Shown piece after piece: positions 43,470 to 52,907 of a stretch of 64,000 nt of DNA; position 1 is the stretch's first letter; every line of letters begins with the position of its first letter. The DNA lies in the NCBI RefSeq assembly GCF_003952385.1, contig NZ_CP034444.1:372001-436000 (forward strand). The letters are read 5' to 3'. The notes below the pieces were generated by a model. It worked only from the letters and a program-made list of their open reading frames with translations. It had not been told where the DNA came from and searched no databases. This DNA comes from Mesorhizobium sp. M1D.F.Ca.ET.043.01.1.1. Its GTDB lineage: Bacteria; Pseudomonadota; Alphaproteobacteria; Rhizobiales; Rhizobiaceae. The position numbers and the translations under genes are program-made.

Positions 43470-44801
43470 TCACTCCTCCCTGAAGGCGTGAGCAAAGCTG
43501 TCGGCAAAAGGCTGGAAGAGATATTCGAGCATGGTGCGTCGCCCCGTCACGATGGACACATCGACGGGCATCCCCGGATACAGCTTCACGCGCGGAAGCT
43601 TCTTGACCTCATCGGCGTCCACTTCGACGGTGGCTCTGAAAAACGTCGCTCCGCTGCGCTCGTCGACCTCCGCGTCGGCCGAGACACGGGTAAGGGCGCC
43701 TTCCAGCGTGGGCGTGATCCTCTGCTTGTAGGCAACGAGACGCACCGTCGCTGGCAGACCGGGGCGAACGACATCGATATCCAACGGCTGAATCTTGACG
43801 TCCAGCACCATCTTGTCCTGATCGGGAACGAGATCAAGAATGATGCCGCCGGGAGGCACGACCCCGCCCTGTGTGAAGTACCGAAGGTTCATCACCACCC
43901 CGTCTTCCGGCGCGACGACATCCCGGCGCGCTGCGCGCGCATCAGTCTTCAGAAGGACCTTTTCGAGCTCAGAGCGTTTGGTCTGAACATCACGAAGGTC
44001 CTCGGCGGCCTTCTTGATATACGAGAGTCGGCCATTATCGATCTGTGCGTCTGCCTCGGCGACCTGCTGTCGCAGGCTTCCTATACTCGCCCGGTTCGCG
44101 TCAGCCTCGCCCTGGGCAACGATGATCTGCCGCTCGAGCTGGAGCACGCGAGACTTCACCCCGTAGCCTTTCTTGAGAAGCGTACGGGCGTCCGCCAGCT
44201 CTTCCCGCAGAGACGGCAACTGGATCTCGAAGGCCCCAACTCTCGCGGCGAGCGCCGACATTTGCGCCTGGTACTGGGCGATCCGCTGCTGCCAGACCTC
44301 GACCTCCGACGCCTGCACCTTGGCCTGATCCTGGAAGATGCGCTCCTGTCCGGCCATGGCCTCGGCGACAGCCTGCTCGCTTCGCCTGGACGACAAGTCC
44401 GCCGGGAAGGGAATTGTGCTCAGGCCGTCGCGCTGCGCCGTCAGGCGGGCTTCGCTGGCGAGCGCGGAGTCGAGCTCGCCGCGCACGGCATCGCGATCGG
44501 ACGCCGCGTCGAGCCCGTCAAGGCGCACCAATGTCTGGCCCTGTTTGACCGCATCACCCTCGCGGACCAGGATTTCCCGGATGATGCCGCCTTCCAGGTG
44601 CTGTACGGTCTTGCGGTTGCTGTCGACCTTCACCACACCCGGCGCGACCGCCGCGCTGGTCAGCGGCGCTGTCGCCGCCCAGAGGCCGAAGCAGCCGAAC
44701 AATAAGCCGATGACGGTCAGACCGCCGAACACATGGGCGCTAATCGCTGGCCAGGCGTGCGGCGGAGGCGGCATTTCCAATGGCAGGGCAGCTTCCGTCA
44801 C
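43470..44801 (-). CDS. Type I secretion membrane fusion protein (HlyD family)
   Basis: Periplasmic adaptor of 443 residues linking the inner-membrane ABC transporter to a TolC-type outer-membrane channel. One membrane helix near residues 20-50 (GGLTVIGLLFGCFGLWAATA) is followed by a biotinyl-lipoyl-like strand pair (VKVDSNRKTVQHLEGGIIRE), long coiled-coil hairpins (~90-290), and the C-terminal beta-barrel with RVKLYPGMPVDVSIVTGRRT, the HlyD signature region. Its start overlaps the ABC gene stop by four bases. No TolC gene is present here, so the outer-membrane partner is encoded elsewhere. Confidence 0.92.
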   Translation of the reverse strand: MTEAALPLEMPPPPHAWPAISAHVFGGLTVIGLLFGCFGLWAATAPLTSAAVAPGVVKVDSNRKTVQHLEGGIIREILVREGDAVKQGQTLVRLDGLDAASDRDAVRGELDSALASEARLTAQRDGLSTIPFPADLSSRRSEQAVAEAMAGQERIFQDQAKVQASEVEVWQQRIAQYQAQMSALAARVGAFEIQLPSLREELADARTLLKKGYGVKSRVLQLERQIIVAQGEADANRASIGSLRQQVAEADAQIDNGRLSYIKKAAEDLRDVQTKRSELEKVLLKTDARAARRDVVAPEDGVVMNLRYFTQGGVVPPGGIILDLVPDQDKMVLDVKIQPLDIDVVRPGLPATVRLVAYKQRITPTLEGALTRVSADAEVDERSGATFFRATVEVDADEVKKLPRVKLYPGMPVDVSIVTGRRTMLEYLFQPFADSFAHAFREE

Positions 44802-46516
44802 GATCCGGTCCTTTCGGAGCTCACGACCCGCACCTGCGGCGCGGCGGACTGCTGCTCGGGACGGCGCAGTTGCGCGAGCACGCCGTCGCGCGGACCGAAC
44901 ATCTGCGGCTGGCCTTCGTTGAGCACCAGCACGCAGTCCACATGTGCCATCAGCGTCGGCCGGTGGGCGACGATGACCACGGTCGAGCCTGCCTCCTTCA
45001 TCGAGGCGATCGCCTGGTTCAGCGCTTCCTCCCCGATCGCGTCAAGATTGGAGTTCGGCTCGTCCAGCACCACCAATGGCGGACGTCCGTAGAGCGCGCG
45101 GGCAAGCCCTATGCGCTGGCGCTGCCCGCCGGAGAGCACCGAGCCCTGCTCGGCGATCTCGGTATCGTATCCTTTAGCGAGCCTGAGGATCATCTCGTGC
45201 ACGCCAGCCATCTTTGCCGCGGCGACGACCATCGTCGGGTCGCCTGCTTCCATCCGGGCGATGTTCTCGCGGACGGTACCCGGAAAGAGCTCAACATCCT
45301 GCGGCAGGTAGCCCACATGGCGGCCGAAATCGGCCCGGTTCCAGGCAAAAACGTCGGCGCCGTCGAGCCGCACCTGGCCATGCTGTGGCGAAGCCATCCC
45401 GACGATCAGCCGAGCGAGCGTCGACTTACCCGCCGCCGATGGGCCGATAATGGCCAGCACCTGGCCAGACGAGAGCGAAAAGGTGACGTTCTTCAAAACC
45501 GGCGCCCTGGCTCCGGCCGGCGCAAAGGTCACGGCTTCGACCGAAAGCTGTCCCCGGGGCCTCGGCAGTTCCATCCCGGCCGGGCGGAGCGGCGGAGCCT
45601 CGAACAGTCGGTCGAGCCGGCCCCACGCCTCGCGCGCGCCGGCCGTCTGCTTCCAGGTGGCGATGGCCTGCTCGACCGGGGCGAGCGCGCGCGACATGAT
45701 GATCGAGGACGCGATCATGGCGCCGGGCGAGACCTCGTGGCGGAGCGACAGCCAGGCGCCGAGCCCCAGCACGGCGACCTGCAGGAACATCCGGAACGGC
45801 TTGGTGAAGGCGTTGATCAGCCCCGCGCGGTCGCTGGCGATCGTCTGCAGCGCCAGCACGGAGGCATTGGCGGCGTCCCAGCGCCTGGCGAGCACGCCGC
45901 CCATGCCCATGCCGTCGATCACCTCGGCATTGCGGAAGCCGGCATCCGCCGCCTGGTAGGCGCGCGCCGAAACCGCATTGGCCTGCTTAAGCATGCCGGC
46001 GGTCAGCGCGTTGTTGGCGAGCGCGAGACCAAAGAGGATGACCGCGCCGCCTAGCGCCAGAAGCCCGAGCAGCGGATGCAGCAGGAAGATGAAAGCGAGG
46101 TAGAGCGGCATCCACGGCGCGTCGAAAAGCGCCATGATGCCGCCGCCGCCGAGATAGCCGCGCAGCGTGGCGAGGTCGCGCAGCGCGTCGGTGCGGTAGG
46201 GCGAGCCGCGCAACGCGTTCTCGAGCCCACGGCCCAGCACCTGCGGCGACAGCACGCGGTCGATCCAGGTACCGAGTTGCACCAAGAGTCGCGAGCGGAA
46301 GAATTCGAGCGCGCCCATCGCAGCGAGCGCCGCCGCCGCGATAAGCGTCAAGTAGACGAGCGTCTCGACGCTGCGGCCGGGCAGCACGCGATCATAGACC
46401 TGCAGCATGTAGACCGAGGTCGACAATACCAGCAGGTTGATGACGAAGCTGAACCCCGCCACCGCGGCGAAACCGCCGCGGCAGCGAGAGAGGGCGATAT
46501 GCAGCGGGTTGGTCAT
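44798..46516 (-). CDS. Type I secretion ABC transporter, permease-ATPase (PrtD-like)
   Basis: Half-transporter of about 572 residues exporting the RTX protein encoded upstream. The membrane domain (~5-300) starts LSRCRGGFAAVAGFSFVINL. The ATPase domain has Walker A IGPSAAGKSTLARL, the Q loop YLPQDVELFPG, signature LSGGQRQRIGLARAL, Walker B LVVLDEPNSNLD and the switch His in VIVAHRPT. There is no N-terminal C39-like domain, as in PrtD/AprD proteins. ATG 46516 looks natural; a GTG at 46561 would overlap the RTX gene by ten bases. Gene order RTX-ABC-HlyD on one strand makes a complete inner-membrane export unit. Confidence 0.92.
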   Translation of the reverse strand: MTNPLHIALSRCRGGFAAVAGFSFVINLLVLSTSVYMLQVYDRVLPGRSVETLVYLTLIAAAALAAMGALEFFRSRLLVQLGTWIDRVLSPQVLGRGLENALRGSPYRTDALRDLATLRGYLGGGGIMALFDAPWMPLYLAFIFLLHPLLGLLALGGAVILFGLALANNALTAGMLKQANAVSARAYQAADAGFRNAEVIDGMGMGGVLARRWDAANASVLALQTIASDRAGLINAFTKPFRMFLQVAVLGLGAWLSLRHEVSPGAMIASSIIMSRALAPVEQAIATWKQTAGAREAWGRLDRLFEAPPLRPAGMELPRPRGQLSVEAVTFAPAGARAPVLKNVTFSLSSGQVLAIIGPSAAGKSTLARLIVGMASPQHGQVRLDGADVFAWNRADFGRHVGYLPQDVELFPGTVRENIARMEAGDPTMVVAAAKMAGVHEMILRLAKGYDTEIAEQGSVLSGGQRQRIGLARALYGRPPLVVLDEPNSNLDAIGEEALNQAIASMKEAGSTVVIVAHRPTLMAHVDCVLVLNEGQPQMFGPRDGVLAQLRRPEQQSAAPQVRVVSSERTGS

Positions 46517-46551
46517 CGCAAGCACCGGCGCGATTGCATAGAGGGTTCCGT

Positions 46552-49500
46552 TCAGGTCCACTCGACGAACTTGGTGTTGTCGAGCCCAAGCAACTGCGTC
46601 AGCGTCGTCACGTCATCCAGCGTGGCCACGTGGACGCGGCCTCCCGTATCGCTCCAATTTGCGTCGAACCAAATTTCGCCCTTGCCAGTGTCGCTGTTGA
46701 AAACGGCGACGTAGGCATTGGCGGCGCCGCCTGTGCCGTTGATGATCTGCGAACTGGTCTGGGCCGTCTGGATTTCCACCACCTTGTTGGTGTCGCCGGC
46801 CGCGATGTTGGCGATGGCGGTCTTGTTCAGATAATCGGAGGCACTGAGCGCGATGCCTGCGGCGGTCGCACTGGTGGTGGCCGCGTTCCAGCCATCGGCC
46901 CCCTGCTGGAGGCCAATCGTGTGGCCTCCAACAAGGAAGTCCAGAATGGTGTCGGTGCCGTTCTGGCTCGGAGCAATCATCCGGAATTGGTCATTTCCGC
47001 TGCCGCCCAGCAGCACATCATCGCCGCCGCCGCCGCTCATGATGTCGTTTTGCTGGCCCCCGAGCAGATAGTCGCGTCCGGCGCCGCCGGTCAGCGTATC
47101 GCCACCGTTGTAGCCAGCAACGATGTCGCTGCCGCTTCCGCCCGAGAGAGTATCGCTGGTATTTCCGTTGATCCCGACAAGCACATGAAAATCCGCGCTG
47201 GTCTGGTTGTTAGCCTGATCCGTGACAGTCACGTGGACAGTATAGTCGCCGATGCCTGCGCTCGATTGAGACGCCGTCAGATTGCCGGCCGAGTCGACAG
47301 AGACGTTCGTCGCCGGAAGAGCGTTGTTGGAGGTCGCAGAGTAGCTGAACGTGAACTGGTCCGTGGCATCCGGATCGCCCAGCTCGATGAAATGACCCAA
47401 CAGGGCAGCGTTTCCGCTCTGCGTCGGCACGAAATCGATGCCGGTCGGCCCGCCAAGGTCGCTGAGGTCGTTGTCGGTGATCGTGCCCACCCCTTGCGTG
47501 TCGGAAATCGTCGCGTTGGTCGGGTTGCTGAGGTTGACGTAAAACTGCTCCGTCTGTTCGAACACCGCGTTGTCGACGATCGTCAGGGTGATGGTCTTGC
47601 TCGTTTCGCCAACCGCGAAGCTGAGCGTGGCGCTCAGCGCGTCGGGTCCGGCAGCGTAGTCGCCGCCGGCCAGGGCGGTGCCAGGCGCCACCTGGTAATC
47701 CACCGTAGCCGGAAGCGCCGTCGCGCCCGTCTTGGTGACCGTGAAGGTGATCGTTCCGTCCGCCTCGCTGACCGTAACGTCGTTGATGGAGAAGCTCGGC
47801 GGGGAATCGTTGTCGGTGATGGTCACCGTCGCGGTGTCGCTGGTGTCGAGGTTCTCGTAGTTGCCGCCGCTCGTGCCGCTGATGCCGACCTGATAGCTGG
47901 TGCCGTCGCCATAGACATTGTTGTCGGCGACCGCAAAGGCCGTCGAGACGCCGCTGGTCTGGCCGACCGCGATGGTGACGCTGGCGCCGTTGTAGAGGTT
48001 GATCACCAGAGGCGTGTCGGTGACGGCACTGGCGACATGCGCGGTGATCGTCGCCGTGCCCGCGCCTTCGTCGACGCTGACGTCGTCCAGCGTGACGGCG
48101 GTGGTGTCGACGGTGTCGGTGACGTGGGCCGTCGCCGTGCCGGTGCCGACCACCAGGTGCTCGAAGTTGCCGCCCGCGGTGCCGGTGATGGTGGCCGTCA
48201 GGCTGGAGCCGTCGTTGTAGACGTCCTCGCCGTTGCCCGACGCGATCGTCAGCGTGCCGGTGGTCTGGCCGTCGGCAATGGTGATGTCGCCGTGGTCGGT
48301 GTGGACCGTGGTGACGCCCTGCGAGGCATTGCTCAGCGTCGCCGTGAACACGTAGTCGGCGACCGCGCCCTCGGCGACCGTCGAGGCGCTGAGGTCGACC
48401 GTCGCGTCGGTCGTGGTGTCGGTGACGTGGGCCGTCGCCGTGCCGGTGCCGACCACCAGGTGCTCGAAGTTGCCGCCCGCGGTGCCGGTGATGGTGGCCG
48501 TCAGGCTGGAGCCGTCGTTGTAGACGTCCTCGCCGTTGCCCGACGCGATCGTCAGCGTGCCGGTGGTCTGGCCGTCGGCAATGGTGATGTCGCCGTGGTC
48601 GGTGTGGACCGTGGTGACGCCCTGCGAGGCATTGCTCAGCGTCGCCGTGAACACGTAGTCGGCGACCGCGCCCTCGGCGACCGTCGAGGCGCTGAGGTCG
48701 ACCGTCGCGTCGGTCGTGGTGTCGGTGACGTGGGCCGTCGCCGTGCCGGTGCCGACCACCAGGTGCTCGAAGTTGCCGCCCGCGGTGCCGGTGATGGTGG
48801 CCGTCAGGCTGGAGCCGTCGTTGTAGACGTCCTCGCCGTTGCCCGACGCGATCGTCAGCGTGCCGGTGGTCTGGCCGTCGGCAATGGTGATGTCGCCGTG
48901 GTCGGTGTGGACCGTGGTGACGCCCTGCGAGGCATTGCTCAGCGTCGCCGTGAACACGTAGTCGGCGACCGCGCCCTCGGCGACCGTCGAGGCGCTGAGG
49001 TCGACCGTCGCGTCGGTCGTGGTGTCGGTGACGTGGGCCGTCGCCGTGCCGGTGCCGACCACCAGGTGCTCGAAGTTGCCGCCCGCGGTGCCGGTGATGG
49101 TGGCCGTCAGGCTGGAGCCGTCGTTGTAGACGTCCTCGCCGTTGCCCGACGCGATCGTCAGCGTGCCGGTGGTCTGGCCGTCGGCAATGGTGATGTCGCC
49201 GTGGTCGGTGTGGACCGTGGTGACGCCCTGCGAGGCATTGCTCAGCGTCGCCGTGAACACGTAGTCGGCGACCGCGCCCTCGGCGACCGTCGAGGCGCTG
49301 AGGTCGACCGTCGCGTCGGTCGTGGTGTCGGTGACGTGGGCCGTCGCCGTGCCGGTGCCGACCACCAGGTGCTCGAAGTTGCCGCCCGCGGTGCCGGTGA
49401 TGGTGGCCGTCAGGCTGGAGCCGTCGTTGTAGACGTCCTCGCCGTTGCCCGACGCGATCGTCAGCGTGCCGGTGGTCTGGCCGTCGGCAATGGTGATGTC

Positions 49501-51606
49501 GCCGTGGTCGGTGTGGACCGTGGTGACGCCCTGCGAGGCATTGCTCAGCGTCGCCGTGAACACGTAGTCGGCGACCGCGCCCTCGGCGACCGTCGAGGCG
49601 CTGAGGTCGACCGTCGCGTCGGTCGTGGTGTCGGTGACGTGGGCCGTCGCCGTGCCGGTGCCGACCACCAGGTGCTCGAAGTTGCCGCCCGCGGTGCCGG
49701 TGATGGTGGCCGTCAGGCTGGAGCCGTCGTTGTAGACGTCCTCGCCGTTGCCCGACGCGATCGTCAGCGTGCCGGTGGTCTGGCCGTCGGCAATGGTGAT
49801 GTCGCCGTGGTCGGTGTGGACCGTGGTGACGCCCTGCGAGGCATTGCTCAGCGTCGCCGTGAACACGTAGTCGGCGACCGCGCCCTCGGCGACCGTCGAG
49901 GCGCTGAGGTCGACCGTCGCGTCGGTCGTGGTGTCGGTGACGTGGGCCGTCGCCGTGCCGGTGCCGACCACCAGGTGCTCGAAGTTGCCGCCCGCGGTGC
50001 CGGTGATGGTGGCCGTCAGGCTGGAGCCGTCGTTGTAGACGTCCTCGCCGTTGCCCGACGCGATCGTCAGCGTGCCGGTGGTCTGGCCGTCGGCAATGGT
50101 GATGTCGCCGTGGTCGGTGTGGACCGTGGTGACGCCCTGCGAGGCATTGCTCAGCGTCGCCGTGAACACGTAGTCGGCGACCGCGCCCTCGGCGACCGTC
50201 GAGGCGCTGAGATCGACCGTCGCGTCGGTCGTGGTGTCGGTGACGTGGGCCGTCGCCGTGCCGGTGCCGACCACCAGGTGCTCGAAGTTGCCGCCCGCGG
50301 TGCCGGTGATGGTGGCCGTCAGGCTGGAGCCGTCGTTGTAGACGTCCTCGCCGTTGCCCGACGCGATCGTCAGCGTGCCGGTGGTCTGGCCGTCGGCAAT
50401 GGTGATGTCGCCGTGGTCGGTGTGGACCGTGGTGACGCCCTGCGAGGCATTGCTCAGCGTCGCCGTGAACACGTAGTCGGCGACCGCGCCCTCGGCGACC
50501 GTCGAGGCGCTGAGGTCGACCGTCGCGTCGGTCGTGGTGTCGTGGACCGCCACTGTCGCGGTGTCGCTGGTGTCGAGCTGCTCGTAGTTGCCGCCGCTCG
50601 TGTTGCTGATGCCGAGGTTCAGCGTGCTGGCGTCATTGTAGGGGTCATCACCCGGCGCGGCGAACGTCACCTGGCCCTGGGTCTGGCCGTCGAGGATGGT
50701 GATGGTGGCACCGTTCGACAGCGTGATGGTGAGGTCGCCGTGCGGCGCGTGGTCGACGCTGGCCATGACCGTGATCGACCCGCCCTCGTCCACGGCCGCC
50801 GGAGCGCTGAGCGTGACGGTGGTGGTGTCCTTGTCGTCGACGATTGTGCCGACACCGTTACCGTCGGCGATGCCTACGTTGATGTTGGACCCGAGAACAT
50901 TTGTCGTCGCTCCGCTGAGCGTGACGTTGAAAGTCTCGTTTGCCTCCTTGTAGTAGTCATCGATCGTCTGCACGGTCACCGTGGCCGTGGTCTGGCCGGC
51001 CGGAATGATCACATAGCCGCTGGTCGCGGTGTAGTCGGAACCGCTCGTCGCCGTGCCGTTGCCGGTGCCATAGTAGACCTTGATGTCATAAGCATAGGTA
51101 TTGCTCAGGCTGACGGTGAACTGGGCATTGCCGCCTTCCGTGACGGAAGTGTCGCCGATCGCGACGGTGGGCAGCGTGTAGGCGTGGTCCGCGCTGGTGT
51201 CGACGCCCTTGATGCTGTCGCCGCCGTTCACGCTCGTCGCGCGGATGCCAAGGGTGCTGATGTCGGTCAAATTCACGCTGGCCGTATAGGTCAGCGTCTC
51301 GCCTTGGCTGATGAAAGTGGACTTGCCCTCCCCGAGCTTTCCGAGGCCCGCGCTGGAAAGGTAGTCATAGCCATCCCACACGATTCCGGTGCCGTTCATG
51401 TTGAGCGAACTGTCCGACTTCGTAAGGGTGATATTGCCATCGACGGTGGAATCGCCATCGGACCACCAAATCGCGTTCAGGTCTCCCGTGCCCTGAACCG
51501 AAGTAATGATGAACTCCGTCTGACCACCGCCCAGATCGACGGCCTGGACCGACAGCACGAAGCCGTTCTGGCTGATGGTGAACACTTTGATATCGCCGAT
51601 AGACAT
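46552..51606 (-). CDS. Giant Calx-beta repeat RTX protein secreted by the adjacent type I system
   Basis: Secreted protein of 1684 residues with no N-terminal signal peptide. After a unique N-terminus (~1-150) come Calx-beta-type domains (V-x-E-G-x-A-x-F-T-V-x-L-S-N pattern; YVIIPAGQTTATVTVQTIDD), then eight nearly identical 101-residue Calx-beta-like repeats (~355-1163), two further Calx-beta domains, a cadherin-like stretch, and RTX nonapeptides (GGSGSDIVAGYNGGDTLTGG, GGGGDDVLLGGSGND) that bind Ca2+. The C-terminal ~100 residues act as the type I export signal. This is the build of surface adhesins or biofilm proteins. ATG 51606 has GGAG 8 bases upstream. No catalytic domain is seen. Confidence 0.9.
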   Translation of the reverse strand: MSIGDIKVFTISQNGFVLSVQAVDLGGGQTEFIITSVQGTGDLNAIWWSDGDSTVDGNITLTKSDSSLNMNGTGIVWDGYDYLSSAGLGKLGEGKSTFISQGETLTYTASVNLTDISTLGIRATSVNGGDSIKGVDTSADHAYTLPTVAIGDTSVTEGGNAQFTVSLSNTYAYDIKVYYGTGNGTATSGSDYTATSGYVIIPAGQTTATVTVQTIDDYYKEANETFNVTLSGATTNVLGSNINVGIADGNGVGTIVDDKDTTTVTLSAPAAVDEGGSITVMASVDHAPHGDLTITLSNGATITILDGQTQGQVTFAAPGDDPYNDASTLNLGISNTSGGNYEQLDTSDTATVAVHDTTTDATVDLSASTVAEGAVADYVFTATLSNASQGVTTVHTDHGDITIADGQTTGTLTIASGNGEDVYNDGSSLTATITGTAGGNFEHLVVGTGTATAHVTDTTTDATVDLSASTVAEGAVADYVFTATLSNASQGVTTVHTDHGDITIADGQTTGTLTIASGNGEDVYNDGSSLTATITGTAGGNFEHLVVGTGTATAHVTDTTTDATVDLSASTVAEGAVADYVFTATLSNASQGVTTVHTDHGDITIADGQTTGTLTIASGNGEDVYNDGSSLTATITGTAGGNFEHLVVGTGTATAHVTDTTTDATVDLSASTVAEGAVADYVFTATLSNASQGVTTVHTDHGDITIADGQTTGTLTIASGNGEDVYNDGSSLTATITGTAGGNFEHLVVGTGTATAHVTDTTTDATVDLSASTVAEGAVADYVFTATLSNASQGVTTVHTDHGDITIADGQTTGTLTIASGNGEDVYNDGSSLTATITGTAGGNFEHLVVGTGTATAHVTDTTTDATVDLSASTVAEGAVADYVFTATLSNASQGVTTVHTDHGDITIADGQTTGTLTIASGNGEDVYNDGSSLTATITGTAGGNFEHLVVGTGTATAHVTDTTTDATVDLSASTVAEGAVADYVFTATLSNASQGVTTVHTDHGDITIADGQTTGTLTIASGNGEDVYNDGSSLTATITGTAGGNFEHLVVGTGTATAHVTDTTTDATVDLSASTVAEGAVADYVFTATLSNASQGVTTVHTDHGDITIADGQTTGTLTIASGNGEDVYNDGSSLTATITGTAGGNFEHLVVGTGTATAHVTDTVDTTAVTLDDVSVDEGAGTATITAHVASAVTDTPLVINLYNGASVTIAVGQTSGVSTAFAVADNNVYGDGTSYQVGISGTSGGNYENLDTSDTATVTITDNDSPPSFSINDVTVSEADGTITFTVTKTGATALPATVDYQVAPGTALAGGDYAAGPDALSATLSFAVGETSKTITLTIVDNAVFEQTEQFYVNLSNPTNATISDTQGVGTITDNDLSDLGGPTGIDFVPTQSGNAALLGHFIELGDPDATDQFTFSYSATSNNALPATNVSVDSAGNLTASQSSAGIGDYTVHVTVTDQANNQTSADFHVLVGINGNTSDTLSGGSGSDIVAGYNGGDTLTGGAGRDYLLGGQQNDIMSGGGGDDVLLGGSGNDQFRMIAPSQNGTDTILDFLVGGHTIGLQQGADGWNAATTSATAAGIALSASDYLNKTAIANIAAGDTNKVVEIQTAQTSSQIINGTGGAANAYVAVFNSDTGKGEIWFDANWSDTGGRVHVATLDDVTTLTQLLGLDNTKFVEWT
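48121..50544 (-). repeat. Eight tandem 303-bp coding repeats
   Basis: Copies begin at 48121, 48424, 48727, 49030, 49333, 49636, 49939 and 50242 (plus-strand phase). They appear identical by eye except for one base: A at 50212, where the other copies have G, a synonymous GAC/GAT change. Each unit encodes 101 residues starting near ATVDLSASTVAEGAVADYVF. Such uniformity means very recent amplification or continual gene conversion; the assembled copy number may not be the true one. Confidence 0.95.
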
Positions 51607-51891
51607 GAACAATCTCCGTCCGTTGGCCGTGCGAGACGGCTAACTACCCATGCCGAAAGAATCGGCGCCCAGTCTTCGGGGAGAAGAAATGATCAGAATG
51701 CCATGCAACCAGGCGCAACCCGACGGCCCGGCAGTGAACGACCTGCCCATCATGGCGGTTCACAGACCAGCGGCTGCTCAATGGTGATGGCTGCGACGGC
51801 GATTGATGCCGCGCTGCGTTTCCCCTACCCCAGTAGCGCCTGACTCGTTGTTGCCGGTCGGGAGATGTTCACGCTACCCCTTTATATTAGG

Positions 51892-51921
51892 ATATTATTA
51901 ACTCTACCCCCGAAGCGTCAA
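51892..51921 (-). promoter_or_regulatory. Sigma-70-type promoter candidate for the RTX secretion operon
   Basis: On the minus strand, TTGACG (51921-51916) and TAATAT (51897-51892) are 18 bases apart in an AT-rich island. Transcription would start near 51885, leaving a leader of about 275 bases before the ATG at 51606. The region 51607-52052 holds no gene; the rest of it shows only this promoter and the dyad upstream. Confidence 0.45.
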
Positions 51922-51953
51922 CAGCCAATTCGGAGAAGAGTTAATGACAAAGC

Positions 51954-51967
51954 GCGTACTTGTACGC
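51954..51967. promoter_or_regulatory. Palindromic operator candidate upstream of the RTX promoter
   Basis: GCGTAC-TT-GTACGC, a perfect 6-base dyad within AAAGCGCGTACTTGTACGCT. It lies about 32 bases upstream of the proposed -35 hexamer, a position suited to an activator. No dedicated regulator gene is next to the operon. Confidence 0.35.
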
Positions 51968-52052
51968 TTTTGTGGATAAACTTCGCTGATTGGAATGCAA
52001 CCGCGAATCAGGGGCGCCCGCGCTGGGTGGCGAATCGACCCGACCTAACCCC

Positions 52053-52907
52053 TCACACCGCCTTCTTGCCGCGCTTGCCGCCATGCTCCGCGACCGCCTT
52101 CTCAACGGCGCGCTTCAGCTCGTTCTTGATCTCGACGGTGTCGGCCAGCAGCGTCTCGATCCGCAAGAAATCGAGCACGCGGTATTTCGAGACGGCAGGG
52201 CGGATGAGGATGTCAGGCGGGTGCTGCCTCAACTTGTTGGCGATGATCGACTGCATCATCAGCTGCGTGGCGCCATACATCAGGTCGACCGTGGTCGGAT
52301 GCTTGCGCTCGACATCGCTCGGCGCGCCGACCACGTCGATGGCGATGATGATGTCGGCATCCTTCTCGACGAGATCGAAGGGCACCGGGTTGTAGATGCC
52401 GCCGTCGATCAGCACCCGGCCGTCTCGCGTCACCGGGCGGAACACTGCCGGAATGGCGGCCGAGGCCGCCAGCGCCGATTGCAGATCGCCTTCGGCGAAG
52501 ACCGCGAGCTTGTGGCCAAAATAGTCGGTCGCGGTGACTTTCAGCGGGATCTTCAGCTCTTCGAAGGTGGCGGGAATGGCGTCGGGCAGGAAGGCCTTCA
52601 GGATGCGCTCGACATTGAACTGGCCGACGCGGATGCCGCCCTGCATGGCCTCGGCGATCGTGCCCGGCCGCGAGCGCCACATGCGCGCGGCCACCTCGGC
52701 GCGGCTGCCGAGGATCGAGCGGCTGTAGGCGTGGATTTCGGCGCCCGTCATGCCGGCGGCCATACCGGCGCCCATGATGGCGCCGATCGAAGAGCCGGCG
52801 ATCGCCACCGGCCTGATGCCGAGTTCGTCCAGCGCCTCGATGGCATGGATATGCGCCAGCCCCCGCGCGCCGCCGCCGCCGAAGGCTACCGCGAAGGTCG
52901 GGCTCAT
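52053..52907 (-). CDS. Patatin-like phospholipase (RssA type)
   Basis: A 284-residue serine lipid hydrolase. The oxyanion loop is GGGGARGLAHI at residues 10-20, the nucleophile elbow is AGSSIGAIMGA (G-x-S-x-G) and the catalytic Asp lies in LIDGGIYNP. These give the Ser-Asp dyad of patatins. It is about the length of RssA/YlbK-like proteins and lacks transmembrane or signal sequences. Its ATG overlaps the stop of the M16 peptidase gene by four bases, so it is the last gene of the 55785-52053 operon. The lipid substrate is unknown. Confidence 0.88.
   Translation of the reverse strand: MSPTFAVAFGGGGARGLAHIHAIEALDELGIRPVAIAGSSIGAIMGAGMAAGMTGAEIHAYSRSILGSRAEVAARMWRSRPGTIAEAMQGGIRVGQFNVERILKAFLPDAIPATFEELKIPLKVTATDYFGHKLAVFAEGDLQSALAASAAIPAVFRPVTRDGRVLIDGGIYNPVPFDLVEKDADIIIAIDVVGAPSDVERKHPTTVDLMYGATQLMMQSIIANKLRQHPPDILIRPAVSKYRVLDFLRIETLLADTVEIKNELKRAVEKAVAEHGGKRGKKAV

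Noticed and set aside
48121..50544. CRISPR or satellite interpretation of the regular repeats
   Set aside because: Units are 303 bases with no unique spacers and continue a protein-coding frame.
46534..51843. Plus-strand reading frame of 1769 codons opposite the RTX gene
   Set aside because: It is the mirror of the repeat array: a 303-bp unit is a multiple of three, so one stop-free antisense unit stays open in every copy. Its product is Arg/Val/Gly-rich with no domain, while the minus strand encodes clear Calx-beta and RTX motifs.
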